Source: Nephrocerus scutellatus
Taxonomy: Eukaryota; Arthropoda; Insecta; Diptera; Pipunculidae
Direction: 5' to 3'
DNA length: 64,000 nucleotides
Assembly: GCA_947095585.1 (NCBI GenBank)
Contig: OX352763.1
Span: 109,223,908 to 109,287,907 of the forward strand
The first letter of the stretch is position 1; each line of letters starts with the position of its first letter. Under the pieces are notes generated by a model. It was given only the letters and a program-made list of their open reading frames with translations, did not search any database and was not told the origin of the DNA. Made by a program: the position numbers and the translations under genes. Of this stretch, positions 1-10,100 are shown piece by piece.

Positions 1-159
1 CACGCAACGAGTTGTCCCCGTCTATATTTTCAAGAGTCGAATTCACAATTTGATGATTGTACTTTGGTACTCGTAAAGTTTTAAGTATAAGTCCCAAAAA
101 CGATAACTCTTTGTTTTGTCTCCGAAATTCTTTCTCATTTGCAAACACCTTGACAGCCA

Positions 160-640
160 AACCATTTTAAGACCACCTAAGAACCCTTCAAGACCCCTCT
201 TAAAACCTTCTCAAGACCCTGTACGTGATTCCATTCGAAACCCTCCGAAGATCTCAGTCAAGGCCCTCTCAAACCCCCTAAAGATTCCCCCAAGACCCCA
301 ACAAAACTCTTTTAAGACCCTATTCAAGACCCTGTAAAACCTTCATAAACCGCACTCAAGATTCCCATAAGACCCCCGTCAAGACCCTCTCAAACCACCA
401 CCTAGAACACCACAAGAACAACTAAAAGATCCCGTAAACCGCCCTCAAGAGCCATCTCAAGACTCCCTGAAGAATACGTTACGTCCCCTTTTGAGACCCC
501 ACTCTAGACCCTCTCAAACTATGCTCAAAACTCCCAAGAAACCCTCTAAAGATCATCTAAAAACTACCACCACACCGCCCTCAAAAGCCCCTCAAGACCA
601 CCCTTAAGACAGACCTTCAAGAACCCCCTCTTTGTGCACT
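160..640. repeat. C+A-rich degenerate satellite (CTCAAGACC type), copy 1
   Basis: The stretch is a run of imperfect short units built on CTCAAGACC, ACCCCCTCAAGA and ACCACCTAAAGAC, with no fixed period. The same sequence class fills 50255-51725 in this orientation and 44130-44770 as its reverse complement. Open frames here (for example 116-337) are Pro/Lys/Ser-rich by composition only and are not genes. From 1 to about 160 and from 640 to 1000 I see no gene; a short CT microsatellite lies near 870-890. Confidence 0.75.
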
Positions 641-999
641 AATTATTAACTGGAACGGTCGACTTCCCAGCACTATTGCAAATGATTTCCCTTCACATTA
701 AACCACGTTACCTTAGGTCTGTACAGCTCTTTTATCTCCCTCACCACCGCACCAACTACGGCCATTTTGAACCAATCTCCAGAATGTTGGGTCTGGCCAA
801 CAATGCACAGAACATCGTTGACTTTCATTCCAGTATATCCTCCCTTAGAAGCTGTCTCTATACATCCTCTTGACCTCTCTCTCTCTCTCTGTTAAGTAGT
901 AGTATTAAGTAGTCTAAGTTTAGTTTAAGTTGGATTTGGACTGATTTCGTATTTATATGCATACTTCAATTGAGACGGCTATCGAGATGAATGCTTAAG

Positions 1000-1573
1000 C
1001 ATTTAAAGTCCGAGTTTTGTGGGATGGCGAGACCGTTGATTTTGACTCTAGCTACTTTTCCTTTCCTTAGGGTAAATGTAATGAAAGTGCATTTGCTTTC
1101 GTTTACCTTAATTCTCCAAGTTTCCAGCCATTTTTCTTGGTCGTAGACATGATTTTGAAGGCGTTGAGATGTTATGTTCGGTCTCTATAAGAGCTGATAA
1201 TTGCTGTATCGTCCGCAATAGTTGAGATGTGTGTAAAGTGGTGAGTTGGCAAATCAGCAGTATATATTAAGTACAAAAACGGACCCAAGATACTCTCTTG
1301 TGGGACCCCGACTTCGATGTTGAATAGATGGAACCTATAGTGCTTTTATTTCATGCGAAATTAGCGAATTCAAAGGTAACTTTTTAGAATGCCGTGTTTG
1401 TTTTGAGGAGGCATTTGCCTACTTTTGTATAACAGTCCCCTGTGCCATTCCTTATCGAAGGCTTGGGCAATATTAGTAAACAAAGCTGAACAATATTGTT
1501 TATCTTCGTAGGTGTGTGCTATACGAACCACCGGTTGCACAGTAGTAGAGCTCTTTGATGTAACTCTATTCAC
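1000..1573 (-). mobile_element. Jockey-clade LINE reverse transcriptase fragment (pseudogenic)
   Basis: Read on the minus strand, this encodes pieces of a Jockey-type reverse transcriptase. First comes YCSALFTNIAQAFDKEWHRG (the F-x-D-I-x-x-A-F-D block) with LLYKSRQMPPQN and ILKSYL. After frameshifts follow GVPQESILGPFLYLIYTADL and the catalytic-box region ISTIADDTAIISSYRDRT, then thumb-like residues (WKLGELR, KGKVARVKINGLAIP). The block order is that of non-LTR RT palm blocks 3 to 6. Several frameshifts and stops make it non-functional. It abuts a plus-strand RNase H fragment of another LINE at about 1506-1573, so the junction is chimeric. Confidence 0.8.
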
Positions 1574-2075
1574 CGATGGATCTAAGATGAGTAATGGAGT
1601 CTGTGCTGGAGTTTACTCTGAAAACCCTAACCTTTCAAGGTCCTACAAGCTATCTAACTCTGCTAGTATCTTTCAGGCGGATATCTTAGCGATAAGAGAG
1701 GGTTGCAGGGCCCTATGTCACAATACCGCAATAGCGGGCAAGGTTGGCAGCCAATCTGCTATTAAAGCTATTATTGCGACCAGCAACAATTCCTAGCTCG
1801 TCAGGCAGTGACAGGACGAACTGGCTTCCTTGCGACTCTTCGTTTAGGCAAACTTAGTATTCCCTTCTTTTCTGGCCTGAAGAAGCTTTCAGAGTACGGC
1901 ATCACAGATCTGATATCGTACCTTAACGCTACAGGTTCGATATAAATACATACAACACTTTTTCGTTGCATTGGGTCTCCTGAGGTCTGTGGCAGCAAAA
2001 CGGCGCACTGAAGCACTACTTGAGGACCTCGCCACTCTACCTACCTACCTACTTAAAACTATCACATTCAGATGC
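1506..2075 (+). mobile_element. LINE RNase H and 3' end fragment (LOA/R1-like)
   Basis: The plus strand encodes VTLFTDGSKMSNGVCAGVYS followed by ASIFQADILAIREGCRAL, the start of an RNase H domain with the first catalytic Asp in FTDGSK. A degraded C-terminus follows (KYGITDLISYLNATG-like, then LLRSVAAKRRTEALLEDLAT near 1971-2040). It ends in a short TACC repeat. The same RNase H and terminal sequence recur at 7485-8217 and 8409-8500, so this is a 3' fragment of the same LINE family. It is 5' truncated and frameshifted. From 2080 to 2620 I see only AT-rich sequence. Confidence 0.7.
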
Positions 2076-2619
2076 TTTTTTAACTTTGAGTTTTTGATAG
2101 CTCCAGTCAAGTTTTTAAAAGGAGTTTGCAACGGGACATCAGTTTTTGGGTTTAGTTTGTCTAATGGTTTGGTTTAAAGACATTGCAGAAGAGTTCGGCG
2201 TACGCTAAGCCTTTCCCTGCCATCAGATAAACGCTTTAACGGGTTGTTTAAGCTGTTTCGTAGCTTGCCATAGAGAGCATTCAGTTTTATTTGTTAGTGT
2301 TAGATTTATGAGGAAATTTTGAAGAGCCATTTCTTTTTTGAGTTTTAAAGCGCTATAAATTGAATATGTAAAGCGTTTGCTTATTATGTTTATTATATTC
2401 TCAGTCTATGAATTATAAATATGTATTAAAGCGGTATATATGTTAAATATATTTATATTTGAATATTTGGTTACTAAAATTTGAACAAATATTCCAATCT
2501 ATAAGGAATAGGGAATATAATGAAATGAATTTGGGTCTTTGAGAATTTAAATGTGAATCGTATCTTAATTTGGTAATGCCAAATGCACTGAGTCAGACTT
2601 AGTTTAAAGCAATCTAATA

Positions 2620-3623
2620 GAAGATAGACTCGATGCCGCACAAGCCGGTTTCCGCACTGGATCCTCCTGTGTAGACCACATAAACACCCTGCGGATCATT
2701 ATTGAACAGTGTGTTGAATTCCGGTCACCACTGCACCTGCTGTTCATCAATTTTGAGAAGGCGCTTGACAGTATCAACAGACACTTTATCTGACTCGCCT
2801 TGCGCAGGAGAGGTATACTCGATACGCTAATAGCTATTATTAAAGCAACCTATGATGGCTCTAAAGGTCATGTGCTGCATAGAGGAAAGCTGTCAGAGGA
2901 ATTCGAGATCCTAAGTGGGGTACGACAAGGTTGCATTCTTTCCCCGATACTTTTTTTGTTGGTGATTAGCGATGTACTTCGCGCAGCTTTATCTACTGGA
3001 AAAGGAGGAATTCGTTGGACTCTTACATCTCAACTCAAACATCTGGTTTACTCTCACACAGGATTATGGAGCTGCACCAAATGACAACAAATGTGGAAAG
3101 AGAGGCAAATGTTGCGGGTTTGAAGATTAATGCTGCCAAAACCAAAATCATCAACCTCAGCACTAACTCAGTAACTCAAGTTAACATTGCTGGACAGCCG
3201 GTAGATAGAGTAGAGAGTTTCCAATATCTTGGGAGTATTGTCTCGACCGAAGGTGGAACCGAACAGGACATTCTCAACCGAATTGGCAAAGCAAAATCAG
3301 TGTTTGGAATGATGTCCATGATATGGCGAAGCAATGCGATCAACTTAAAAACCAAGCTGCGACTGTTCCATTCAAATGTTGAATCTGCGCTGTTGCATGG
3401 GTGCAGCACCTTGGAAGGTGACCGCTACTATCACAAAAAGATTACAATCGTTCGTAAATAGGTGCCTGCGGAACATCTTAAGAGTTTTCTGACCTAACCG
3501 TATCTCTAACGAACATCTTTGCCAGAGAACGGGTCAGGAACCAATAGGCACAACCATCCAACGACGGAAGTGGCAGTGGATTGGTCATACACTCCGAAAA
3601 GGCGACAGTTCCATAGAAAACTA
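2620..3623 (+). mobile_element. RTE-like LINE reverse transcriptase, copy A 5' part (YADD box deleted)
   Basis: The frame reads AQAGFRTGSSCVDHINTLRI, then LLFINFEKALDSINRHFI, LRRRGILDTLIAIIKATYDG, SGVRQGCILSPILFLLVISD and VAGLKINAAKTKIINL...FQYLGSIVSTEGGTEQDI. These are consecutive blocks of a non-LTR reverse transcriptase. Compared with copy B (21287-22235), about 19 nt containing the Y-A-D-D catalytic box are missing near 3046, which also shifts the frame. The C-terminal 'RRKWQWIGHTLRKGD' region is readable to about 3615. Clade assignment (RTE-like) is from motif recall and is uncertain. The 3' end of the same family resumes at 4566 after a Jockey segment. Confidence 0.8.
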
Positions 3624-4565
3624 TCCAATGTAATGCATACCGATTTAAGTGTCGTATGTAATATGTTCGCGTCTTATTTTCAGTCGAGTTATGCTAACCC
3701 CTGTGTCGATTCCGATAATGTCGAACATCTCGGCCACCAAATAACAGATATTGGTCAGCTTTTTCTTACAGAGCAAGAGGTCTTATATGAACTATCTAAT
3801 CTGGATAATAATAGTAAAACTGGGCCTGATTTAATTTCCTCCCTTTATATTAAATTTTATATATATATTTATATTTAATTTGTCTTTAGCTAGCGGTGAA
3901 TTCTTAAAAGTTTGGAAATTTTCGTTTATAACTCCAATCCATAAAAATGGCCAACGCCAAAATATCGAGAATTATAGGCCTATATCTAAATTACCGTTAG
4001 TTCCAAAAAAAATTTGAAGCTATTGTAAAGAGAAAGCTTGCATCCTTTTTATCTAACAAGATATCAGAACTTCAACACGGTTTTGTAGGAGGCCGATCAA
4101 CTGGATCCAATCTAGCCTTATTCTCAAATTACTGTTCATCCGAGCTTGAAAACAACCACCAGGTTGACGTTGTTTACACTGACTTCTCGAAAGCTTTTGA
4201 TCGAGTCCAACATGTTAACTTAATAAAGAAAATTAAGTTAATGGGCTTTCATGGAAATTTTCTAAAATGGATATCCAACTACTTAACTGACAGGAGTAGG
4301 CAAGTAGTTAAAATTGGCTCAGTTTATTCTAAAATAATCTACTCGAACTCTGGTGTCCCACAAGGAAGCCACCTAGGTCACTTATTATTTCTATTATTCA
4401 TTAAATGACTTACCACTCTACATTCAACATGTGAAATGTTTGTTATACGCTGATGATGTAAAGCTTTACTTTTCCATACATTCAAGGATAGATTGCCTTA
4501 AATTGCAATTAGATATAAGCAACTGGTGTAGCAAAAATGACTTACACTTACGGTCGTCCGAGAAA
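3624..4565 (+). mobile_element. Jockey-clade RT fragment lodged in LINE copy A
   Basis: The sequence encodes a Jockey-type reverse transcriptase in several frames. The order is LSNLDNNSKTGPDLI, then VWKFSFITPIHKNGQ, ENYRPISKLPLVPK, LQHGFVGGRSTGSNLALFSN, VVYTDFSKAFDRVQHVNLI, SGVPQGSHLGHLLFLLFIND and CLLYADDVKLYF. All palm motifs including Y-A-D-D are recognisable. Frameshifts lie near 3880, 4010 and 4400. It is bounded on both sides by sequence of the RTE-like family, so it looks nested. It lacks an obvious poly(A) tail, so deletion-mediated joining is equally possible. Confidence 0.85.
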
Positions 4566-4711
4566 TACATGACGCAGAACAGAACACGGCAATTGGGGAA
4601 GAGTTGGAGAGAGCTGAAGCTCATTGCCAGGAACTGCACGCGATGGCGCGTAGGCATAGTAGAGGCCCTAGGACCCACAAGGGGATATAGGACATAAGTA
4701 AGTAAGTAATC
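4566..4711 (+). mobile_element. 3' end of RTE-like LINE copy A with (TAAG)n tail
   Basis: The frame GKSWRELKLIARNCTRWRVG followed by a stop after RGYRT, then TAAGTAAGTAAGTAA, matches the 3' end of copy B at 22140-22235 (SWRKLKLIGRNPTRWRVG, stop, then the same TAAG tail). It is therefore the 3' terminus of the LINE interrupted at 3624. Its last ~95 bp are duplicated at 4933-5027 as part of a 315-bp tandem duplication. Confidence 0.75.
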
Positions 4712-5247
4712 TAATAGACAGAGATTGGGCGCCGTAGCTCAGTGGATATGAGCATGGCTTTCTGAGCAGGAGTTTCTTGGTTCGAATTCCAGTAACATCA
4801 AAAAGTATTTTTCACGGTGTCCCACCTCTCGCGAAAGTCTGACAAACGTCAGAGAGTAATAAGTTGTCACGGAAAGCTTCTCTCTCTCAATTCGCCATTC
4901 GGATCCGGCATTAAATTGTAGGTCCCCCCTCCAGCTCATTGCCAGGAACTGCACGCGATGGCGCGTAGGCATAGTAGAGGCCCTAGGACCCACAAGGGGA
5001 TATAGGACATAAGTAAGTAAGTAATCTAATAGACAGAGATTGGGCGCCGTAGCTCAGTGGATATGAGCATGGCTTTCTGAGCAGGAGTTTCTTGGTTCGA
5101 ATTCCAGTAACATCAAAAAGTATTTTTCACGGTGTCCCACCTCTCGCGAAAGTCTGACAAACGTCCGAGAGTAATAAGTTGTCACGGAAAGCTTCTCTCT
5201 CTCAATTCGCCGTTCGGATCCGGCATTAAATTGTAGGTCCCCCCTCC
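4618..5247 (+). repeat. 315-bp tandem duplication (LINE 3' end + SINE head)
   Basis: Positions 4618-4932 and 4933-5247 are nearly identical direct repeats, offset by exactly 315 bp (for example box A at 4735 and 5050). Each unit holds the last LINE codons, the TAAG tail, the 14-bp SINE target site and about two thirds of the SINE. The junction has at least one base of homology. The duplication must postdate the SINE insertion. Confidence 0.92.
4726..4932 (+). mobile_element. tRNA-derived SINE, copy 1 (3' truncated by the duplication)
   Basis: The tRNA-like head carries box A TAGCTCAGTGG at 4735-4745 and a box B-like GGTTCGAATTCC at 4779-4790. The non-tRNA body (CACGGTGTCCCACCTCTCGC ... GGCATTAAATTGTAGG) stops where the second duplication unit begins. 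It is preceded by the target-site sequence TAATAGACAGAGAT (4712-4725). Confidence 0.85.
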
Positions 5248-5338
5248 ATTTGTCTGCAAAAATACACACTCAACACAAATGGTTGCGAGAAACTAGGCCT
5301 TGGACGCAATGGTCTGTCGCGCCGATTATTATTATTAT
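5041..5338 (+). mobile_element. tRNA-derived SINE, full-length copy with perfect 14-bp TSD
   Basis: This is the complete element. It has a tRNA-like head with box A TAGCTCAGTGG (5050-5060) and box B GGTTCGAATTCC (5094-5105), a body of about 220 bp, and an (ATT)n tail. The 14-bp sequence TAATAGACAGAGAT sits directly before it (5027-5040) and directly after the tail (5339-5352): a perfect target-site duplication. Minus-strand relatives lie at 58030, 59288, 59722 and 61998. A tRNA head, RNA polymerase III boxes, an A/T-repeat tail and a TSD are the defining features of a SINE. It is not a functional tRNA: the boxes lead into a non-tRNA body, and many copies exist. The partner LINE is not evident. 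Confidence 0.9.
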
Positions 5339-5352
5339 TAATAGACAGAGAT

Positions 5353-6845
5353 AAAGCGCCTCGTTTAATGCAGTCTTTTAGACAAATATGAAGCATTCGA
5401 ACGTTCATTGGCTCAAGAGAAGTTCAGTCAGTAAATAAATCATGTATCGGTTAAAACCACCATCAGTCAAAGCTAAATACAACTACTGAGCTGAAATGTC
5501 AATTCATTTGCAATCTAACTGTTATACAGATACCAAGTGTGAGGTAACAAAATACAGACGGGAAATGTCAAAACTCGATGAATGTCTCCTGAATTCATGG
5601 TGCTTAGCGTATTTATCTGAAACGTAGAAAGCAATTCAACTGCATCAAGTAATTTTTTTCCTCCCACCCACTCATAAATCGTAACTCGTTCAACAACTTT
5701 ACGCCGATATTCAATAAAAAATACCCAAGAAAATATTGGAGTTTTCTCTGACACTCGCCAGCTTGCCTCGCGTCTACCTCTTCTGCTGTAATGTTTTAGT
5801 CAAGCGTTAATGTTGTTGCTCAACTTGTTTTAAGTGTTTGATGTTAACTTAAGCTCGGACATCACACCACCGTTCCATGTTATATAAAACACACTCCAGA
5901 GACAGAGCCAAAAGGCAAAGAGCAAACAAACACACAGAGAAAGCAAAAGCAAAAGCAATAATATCCATAAATATTTAAGAACGTTTGTATCTCGTCTATA
6001 GCCGGACTATTCGGGATGTATAATGCAGGCCAGACGCAATGCAATGCAAACAACTGACAACAAAAGATTGTGGCTTTATCGGCGGGTCAAGACTATATGT
6101 ATACAGATGGTAGATACATTTGTGTACACAACACCATGTGGCATCATCAGCATGGCATCTATCTACAATATCTATCTATCGATTGCTTGCATTCAATGTG
6201 CATTCGCTGTTTTCGATAAATATTTTCCACGTCGAGAAAATATTCCTTGGGCATGCATTTTTCACCTGGATTTATGAAATGACTTTTCCGTTCTATTTGT
6301 TGTTGTTTGTTTGCTATGTGCTCTGCACTGTGTTTCCCGATTGGATCTATTCTTTGGTTGAATTTGGTGTTTGCCTTTCTGGTTGGTTTTAGGATTTTTT
6401 GTTTTAAATATTATATGAAGACTTATGATAAAATCTCAAATTCAGTCGAGCAATAAGTTACAATAATCTCCACCATGCAAAGCGATTGAGCATTTTCTGT
6501 ACGAGCAAAATAGCAAAGATGGCCAAATAAATGCCATTAAAAACTGAATCGTTGCTGGTAGCCTCTTAGGTAAGCCATTTTTTAGTAGAACAAATACCTT
6601 AGCAGCGATAAACCGGACATCATGAAAGTGTTAGTAAATCCTATATCTCTAATCGACTTTGGAACTTCGAAGAGAATGGTCGAGGTGTTGAATTTCAAAG
6701 GCCTATACTGGTTCAACTTCAAAATGAGACGCAAAATAAAAAAATTTCAAATACTAAGATTTGGTGGAACCAGCTACGACTGTGGGCGTAGACTCCAGCA
6801 TTAAGTTGTTTGAAAGCTCCTTAGATTTCACTATGCATGATCAGT
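5353..6845. other. No recognisable gene
   Basis: I find no conserved coding sequence on either strand. A TATATAAAA stretch near 5882 followed by a purine-rich segment could be a core promoter, but no open gene follows it. The small ORFs at 6023-6392 and 6622-6804 show no domain or repeat relationship I recognise. Confidence 0.5.
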
Positions 6846-7164
6846 CGTAGCAAAAAAAGCACCCACCTTGGTGGGACGATTGACTGTCCAGATCCATGTT
6901 CAATATCTGCTATACCAACGATTTCCGGCAACCCTACAACGACCGCCTGAAAACATATAAGAAAGCCATCAGGAAAGCTAAACGAAGGAGTTTTGTCAAT
7001 CCATTGTGTTCATCAATGACTCGCCCAGAATATGCCAGATTATATCCAAACAAAACTCTTGTCCGACCCGATCGGATGGCAGTTGGTCAGAATCAACGGC
7101 TGAATCTTTGGATATTTTACCAAATACCCACTTTCCTGCATACAAAGAATCGGGCTTAGCTCAC

Positions 7165-7280
7165 TGGCTGAGTACTACTGAAAGCCAAGAGGTGACACCA
7201 TGCGACATGGACAACATCATAATGGCTGAGTACTTCTGAAAGCCAAGAGGTGACACCATGCGACATGGACAACATCATAA
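7165..7280 (+). repeat. 58-bp tandem duplication inside the LINE relic
   Basis: Two units, 7165-7222 and 7223-7280, beginning TGGCTGAGTACT, differ at about one base. The duplication breaks the RT-linker frame (58 is not a multiple of 3). Confidence 0.9.
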
Positions 7281-8224
7281 CCCACAAGCAGGTTTCTCTG
7301 CGTATAAATCGGCTGGCCTTGACGGCATTCAACCTATCATGCTTCAGAAGACTATAGGTGTGTCGACCCCCAAAGGGGATGATACAATCTTCAACCGACT
7401 TCTGCAATCCCAAACATCACTTCAATCCTATCTTTGCAGTAGAGTTTCCAACTCGAGAAAGTTGAAAGGACGGGAGGGCTGTGGGGCTTTTTGATGTAAC
7501 TCTATTCACCGAGAAATAGAGTCGGTGCAGGGGTTTACTCTGAAAACCTTAATCTTTCCAGGTCCTCCAGGCTACCTGACTCTGCTAGTATCTTCCAGGC
7601 GGAGATCTTAGCGATACGAAAGCTCTATCTCATAATATCGTAATAACAGGTAGGGTCGGAATATGTGTAGATAGCCAATAGTCAGGCAGTGCCAGGCCGA
7701 ACATGCACAGACTCGACCATTGTTTGGGTGCCGGGGCTCAGCGACATTAACGGCAATGAAAATGCAGATGTACTGGCGAAGAAGGGCGTCACACTGGACA
7801 CGGTCTTCGGTGAGACAATGTGCTGTCCCTTAAGCTCCGTCAGTCCAGCAAAGCACAGCTAAGGTGGAATAATTTGAAAAATTGCACCACGTCTTGAGCG
7901 ATGTGGCAACAACAACAACACAACAAACAAATCCACCGAGCTGATCTTTAGATCTTGAAAAGATATTTCCAGATTAGTTGCCATAATCACGGGCCACTAG
8001 CCGGGAAGCAGCCACGCAGCCAAACTGGGTATCCCTTAGAGGAGCTGCTTGAATGTGAATGAGAAAGAAAATCTCGTTCTATTTTCTTTGCAAGTGTCCG
8101 GCCCTTGTGGCTCTCCGTTACCCCAAACTGAGTAATCACTTCTTTTCAGACCTGAAAGAGCTTTCAAAGTACGGCATCACCGATCTGATATCGTACCTCA
8201 ATGCTACAGGTTGTATATAACTAT

Positions 8225-8408
8225 CGTCATCATCATATTTGGCTCTACAACCGGGGTCCGGTCCTGGCCTCCCGCAAAAAGTCTTTGCAACCGGTCCCGA
8301 TTTTGAGCCGATGTCCTCCAGTTTGGCATCCCTAAACTCTGGGCGTCCTTGTCTACGCCATCCTTCCAGCGTAGGCTAGGCCAGCCCCGCTGTCTAGTTC
8401 CATAAATG
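8225..8408 (-). mobile_element. 5'-truncated LINE 3' end with (ATG)n tail and 7-bp TSD
   Basis: On the minus strand the frame reads YGTRQRGWPSLRWKDGVDKD, then LGMPNWRTSAQNRDRLQRLF and AGGQDRTPVVEPN, then an ATG repeat tail. This C-terminus (R-G-x-P-x-x-R-W-x-D-G-V and W-R-x-x-A-Q-x-R) is typical of a widespread non-LTR LINE type. The insert splits the end of the surrounding LINE relic and is flanked by TAACTAT on both sides (8218-8224 and 8409-8415). Related ends occur at 39660-40005 and 62500-62745 on the plus strand. Confidence 0.8.
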
Positions 8409-8514
8409 TAACTATACACAACCATATTTATTTCGATTGTGGTAGCGTAACGGCACCGCTCTTCCTACTTAAAACTTGGTCCTTAAGTAGGAAGTGGTTC
8501 CCAAAATATAAATA

Positions 8515-9565
8515 AATAAAGCACTTGACGATTTCGATGACTTTGAGTGCTTGAATTGCATAGTACAATTTAGGAGTGCAGTAGTCCGTTGAGGATGGAA
8601 TCATATTCGTTGGTAACGACTCCAGTATACTGCAATGTCCATATGGTTTGGCAGCAATCTACCCAGCTTCTCTGAGACGGGCATCGCAATATCTTTAATA
8701 AATAGGTTATAGGTGTAGAATTGTGTTGACAGCATCGGTAGGACAGGACAGTAGTGCTCCAATTAGACCAACAGTTGCTGATCTTTGTATTCTACCTAGC
8801 TTGCTGGCATTGATTGTACTTCTTGTTAATTGCCGGCCACCAGACTAGCGGTCGAAAGGTGAGAATAGGGCGTACCACCGCATGTAGTCATCCTCGGCTG
8901 CATGTAAAGGACGCTTTCTTAGCCCTAAATTCTATATTGAACTTCCAGCTGAGTTTCCTATTTAGGATCAGGCTGAGATATTTTGCGTCTGAGGTAAGTG
9001 TGTCCGATCATTGAGCTTGGAGAGGGCAAAATTCAGTATTTTGGACTTAGTGGTGAACAGTACCATTTCAGTTTTGCTAGACTTAACTCCTAGACCACAG
9101 CTCGTTGCCCAGGAGCTAACCCTGCTTAGAGCCCTTTCGATGACTTCACCAATCACACTGATGGTACAGTCCTGATACAAGTATCCCCACGTAGTCTGCA
9201 TACACAACAGCTTTTGTACTGTCCAGCTCAAGTACCATGAGGACCTTGTTTATAACCATCAGCCATAACAAGGGCGATAGCACCCCCCTCCCTGTGGAGT
9301 GCCTCTTTCTTGATTGATTTGGTGATTTTACTGCTGCCCAGATAAACGTGGATGTCCCTGCTACCTAGCATGGAGATGATCCATTGTTTTATGAGTTGCT
9401 CTTCTCCCAACTGAGTGAGAGTTTCCTGGATGACGTCAATGTGGACATTGTTGAAAGCTTCTTCTATATCGAGGAAGGCGGAACGAGTATAAAGAGTCCT
9501 TTACATATTGCAAATGCTTCAGACTTCTCCCACTCTAGTCCTTCTTTCCTCCGCGGATTGTCATA
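8515..9565 (-). mobile_element. LOA-clade LINE reverse transcriptase fragment
   Basis: The minus strand encodes SAFLDIEEAFNNVHIDVIQE, LTQLGEEQLIKQWIISMLGS, GVLSPLLWLMVINKVLMVLE, KAVVYADYVGILVSG and a thumb/connection region with LRAKKAFLTC, VVRPILTF and VWWPA. This is the LOA/R1 arrangement (AFLDIEGAF, GG-x-LSPLLW, Y-A-D-D). The second Asp of Y-A-D-D reads Tyr here. Multiple frameshifts make it a relic. It adjoins a second, different RT at 9566. Confidence 0.82.
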
Positions 9566-10100
9566 AGCACTTGTAATAGCGTTTATCAGTCTCTCTATGG
9601 CATTTCTAGTTTTTAGTACCTCCCATAGATGTTATTTCGGTAAGCTATCAAACTCCGCTTTTAAGTCTACAAATGCTATGAAAAGATCTCTCTCCTTAGC
9701 AATCTATTTTTCTATGATGGGTCTTAATGTGAATATTTAGTTGTTTGTCTGTCGATCCGGTCTGAACGCCGCCTGCTTCTCCTCTAGGTCTTCTTCCACT
9801 ACCCGCCTAAGCCGCTTTTCTAGTCTTTTGGTATATAACTTATAACTTGTAGATGGTGGAGTTATCGGTCTGTACTTGTTACAATCTTGTGAATTCGTAT
9901 TATAAGATATTCTTTCCAGTCTGTTGCTATTCTATTTTCTTCCCATGTGTTCAGTTTATGTGTTTTGTGCCTCTGTTCCACCATATTTGATAAGTTCCGA
10001 GCCTCGGTACTATTCCTATCTAAAATAACTTTCCGAGCAGATTTCTCTGTAATTGCTTTTAAGGGGATTTTTGAGTGGCTGACATATAAAAGTTTCAAAC
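9566..10100 (-). mobile_element. RTE-like LINE reverse transcriptase fragment
   Basis: The minus strand gives WEENRIATDWKEYLIIRIHK, YKLYTKRLEKRLRRVVEEDL, EEKQAAFRPDRQT, LFIAFVDLKAEFDSLPK and RLINAITSAYDNPRRK. This is the N-terminal half of a non-LTR RT of the type with V-D-L-K-A-A-F-D-S. It is a different family from the adjoining LOA piece; their contact near 9566 is a chimeric junction. Confidence 0.75.

Larger units (their letters stand above)
6846..8500 (+). mobile_element. Internally deleted LOA/R1-like LINE relic
   Basis: In order the plus strand gives a PWWDD-like linker motif with RLKTYKKAIRKAKRRSF (6846-7000), an RT N-terminal segment (TAESLDILPNTHFPAYKES, then YKSAGLDGIQPIMLQKTI at 7297-7356), an RNase H start (FDVTLFTD at 7490-7515) and the C-terminal KELSKYGITDLISYLNATG (8155-8213). 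The RT palm is missing, so there is a large internal deletion. The 3' part matches 1506-2075. A 58-bp tandem duplication lies at 7165-7280, and another LINE end is inserted at 8225-8408. Confidence 0.7.

Noticed and set aside
4726..4800. A functional tRNA gene
   Set aside because: Box A/B are present, but the sequence continues into a non-tRNA body with ATT tail and TSD and recurs many times: a SINE head.
5875..5920. TATA-box promoter
   Set aside because: TATATAAAA is present, but no gene or initiator of convincing quality follows in this AT-rich stretch.
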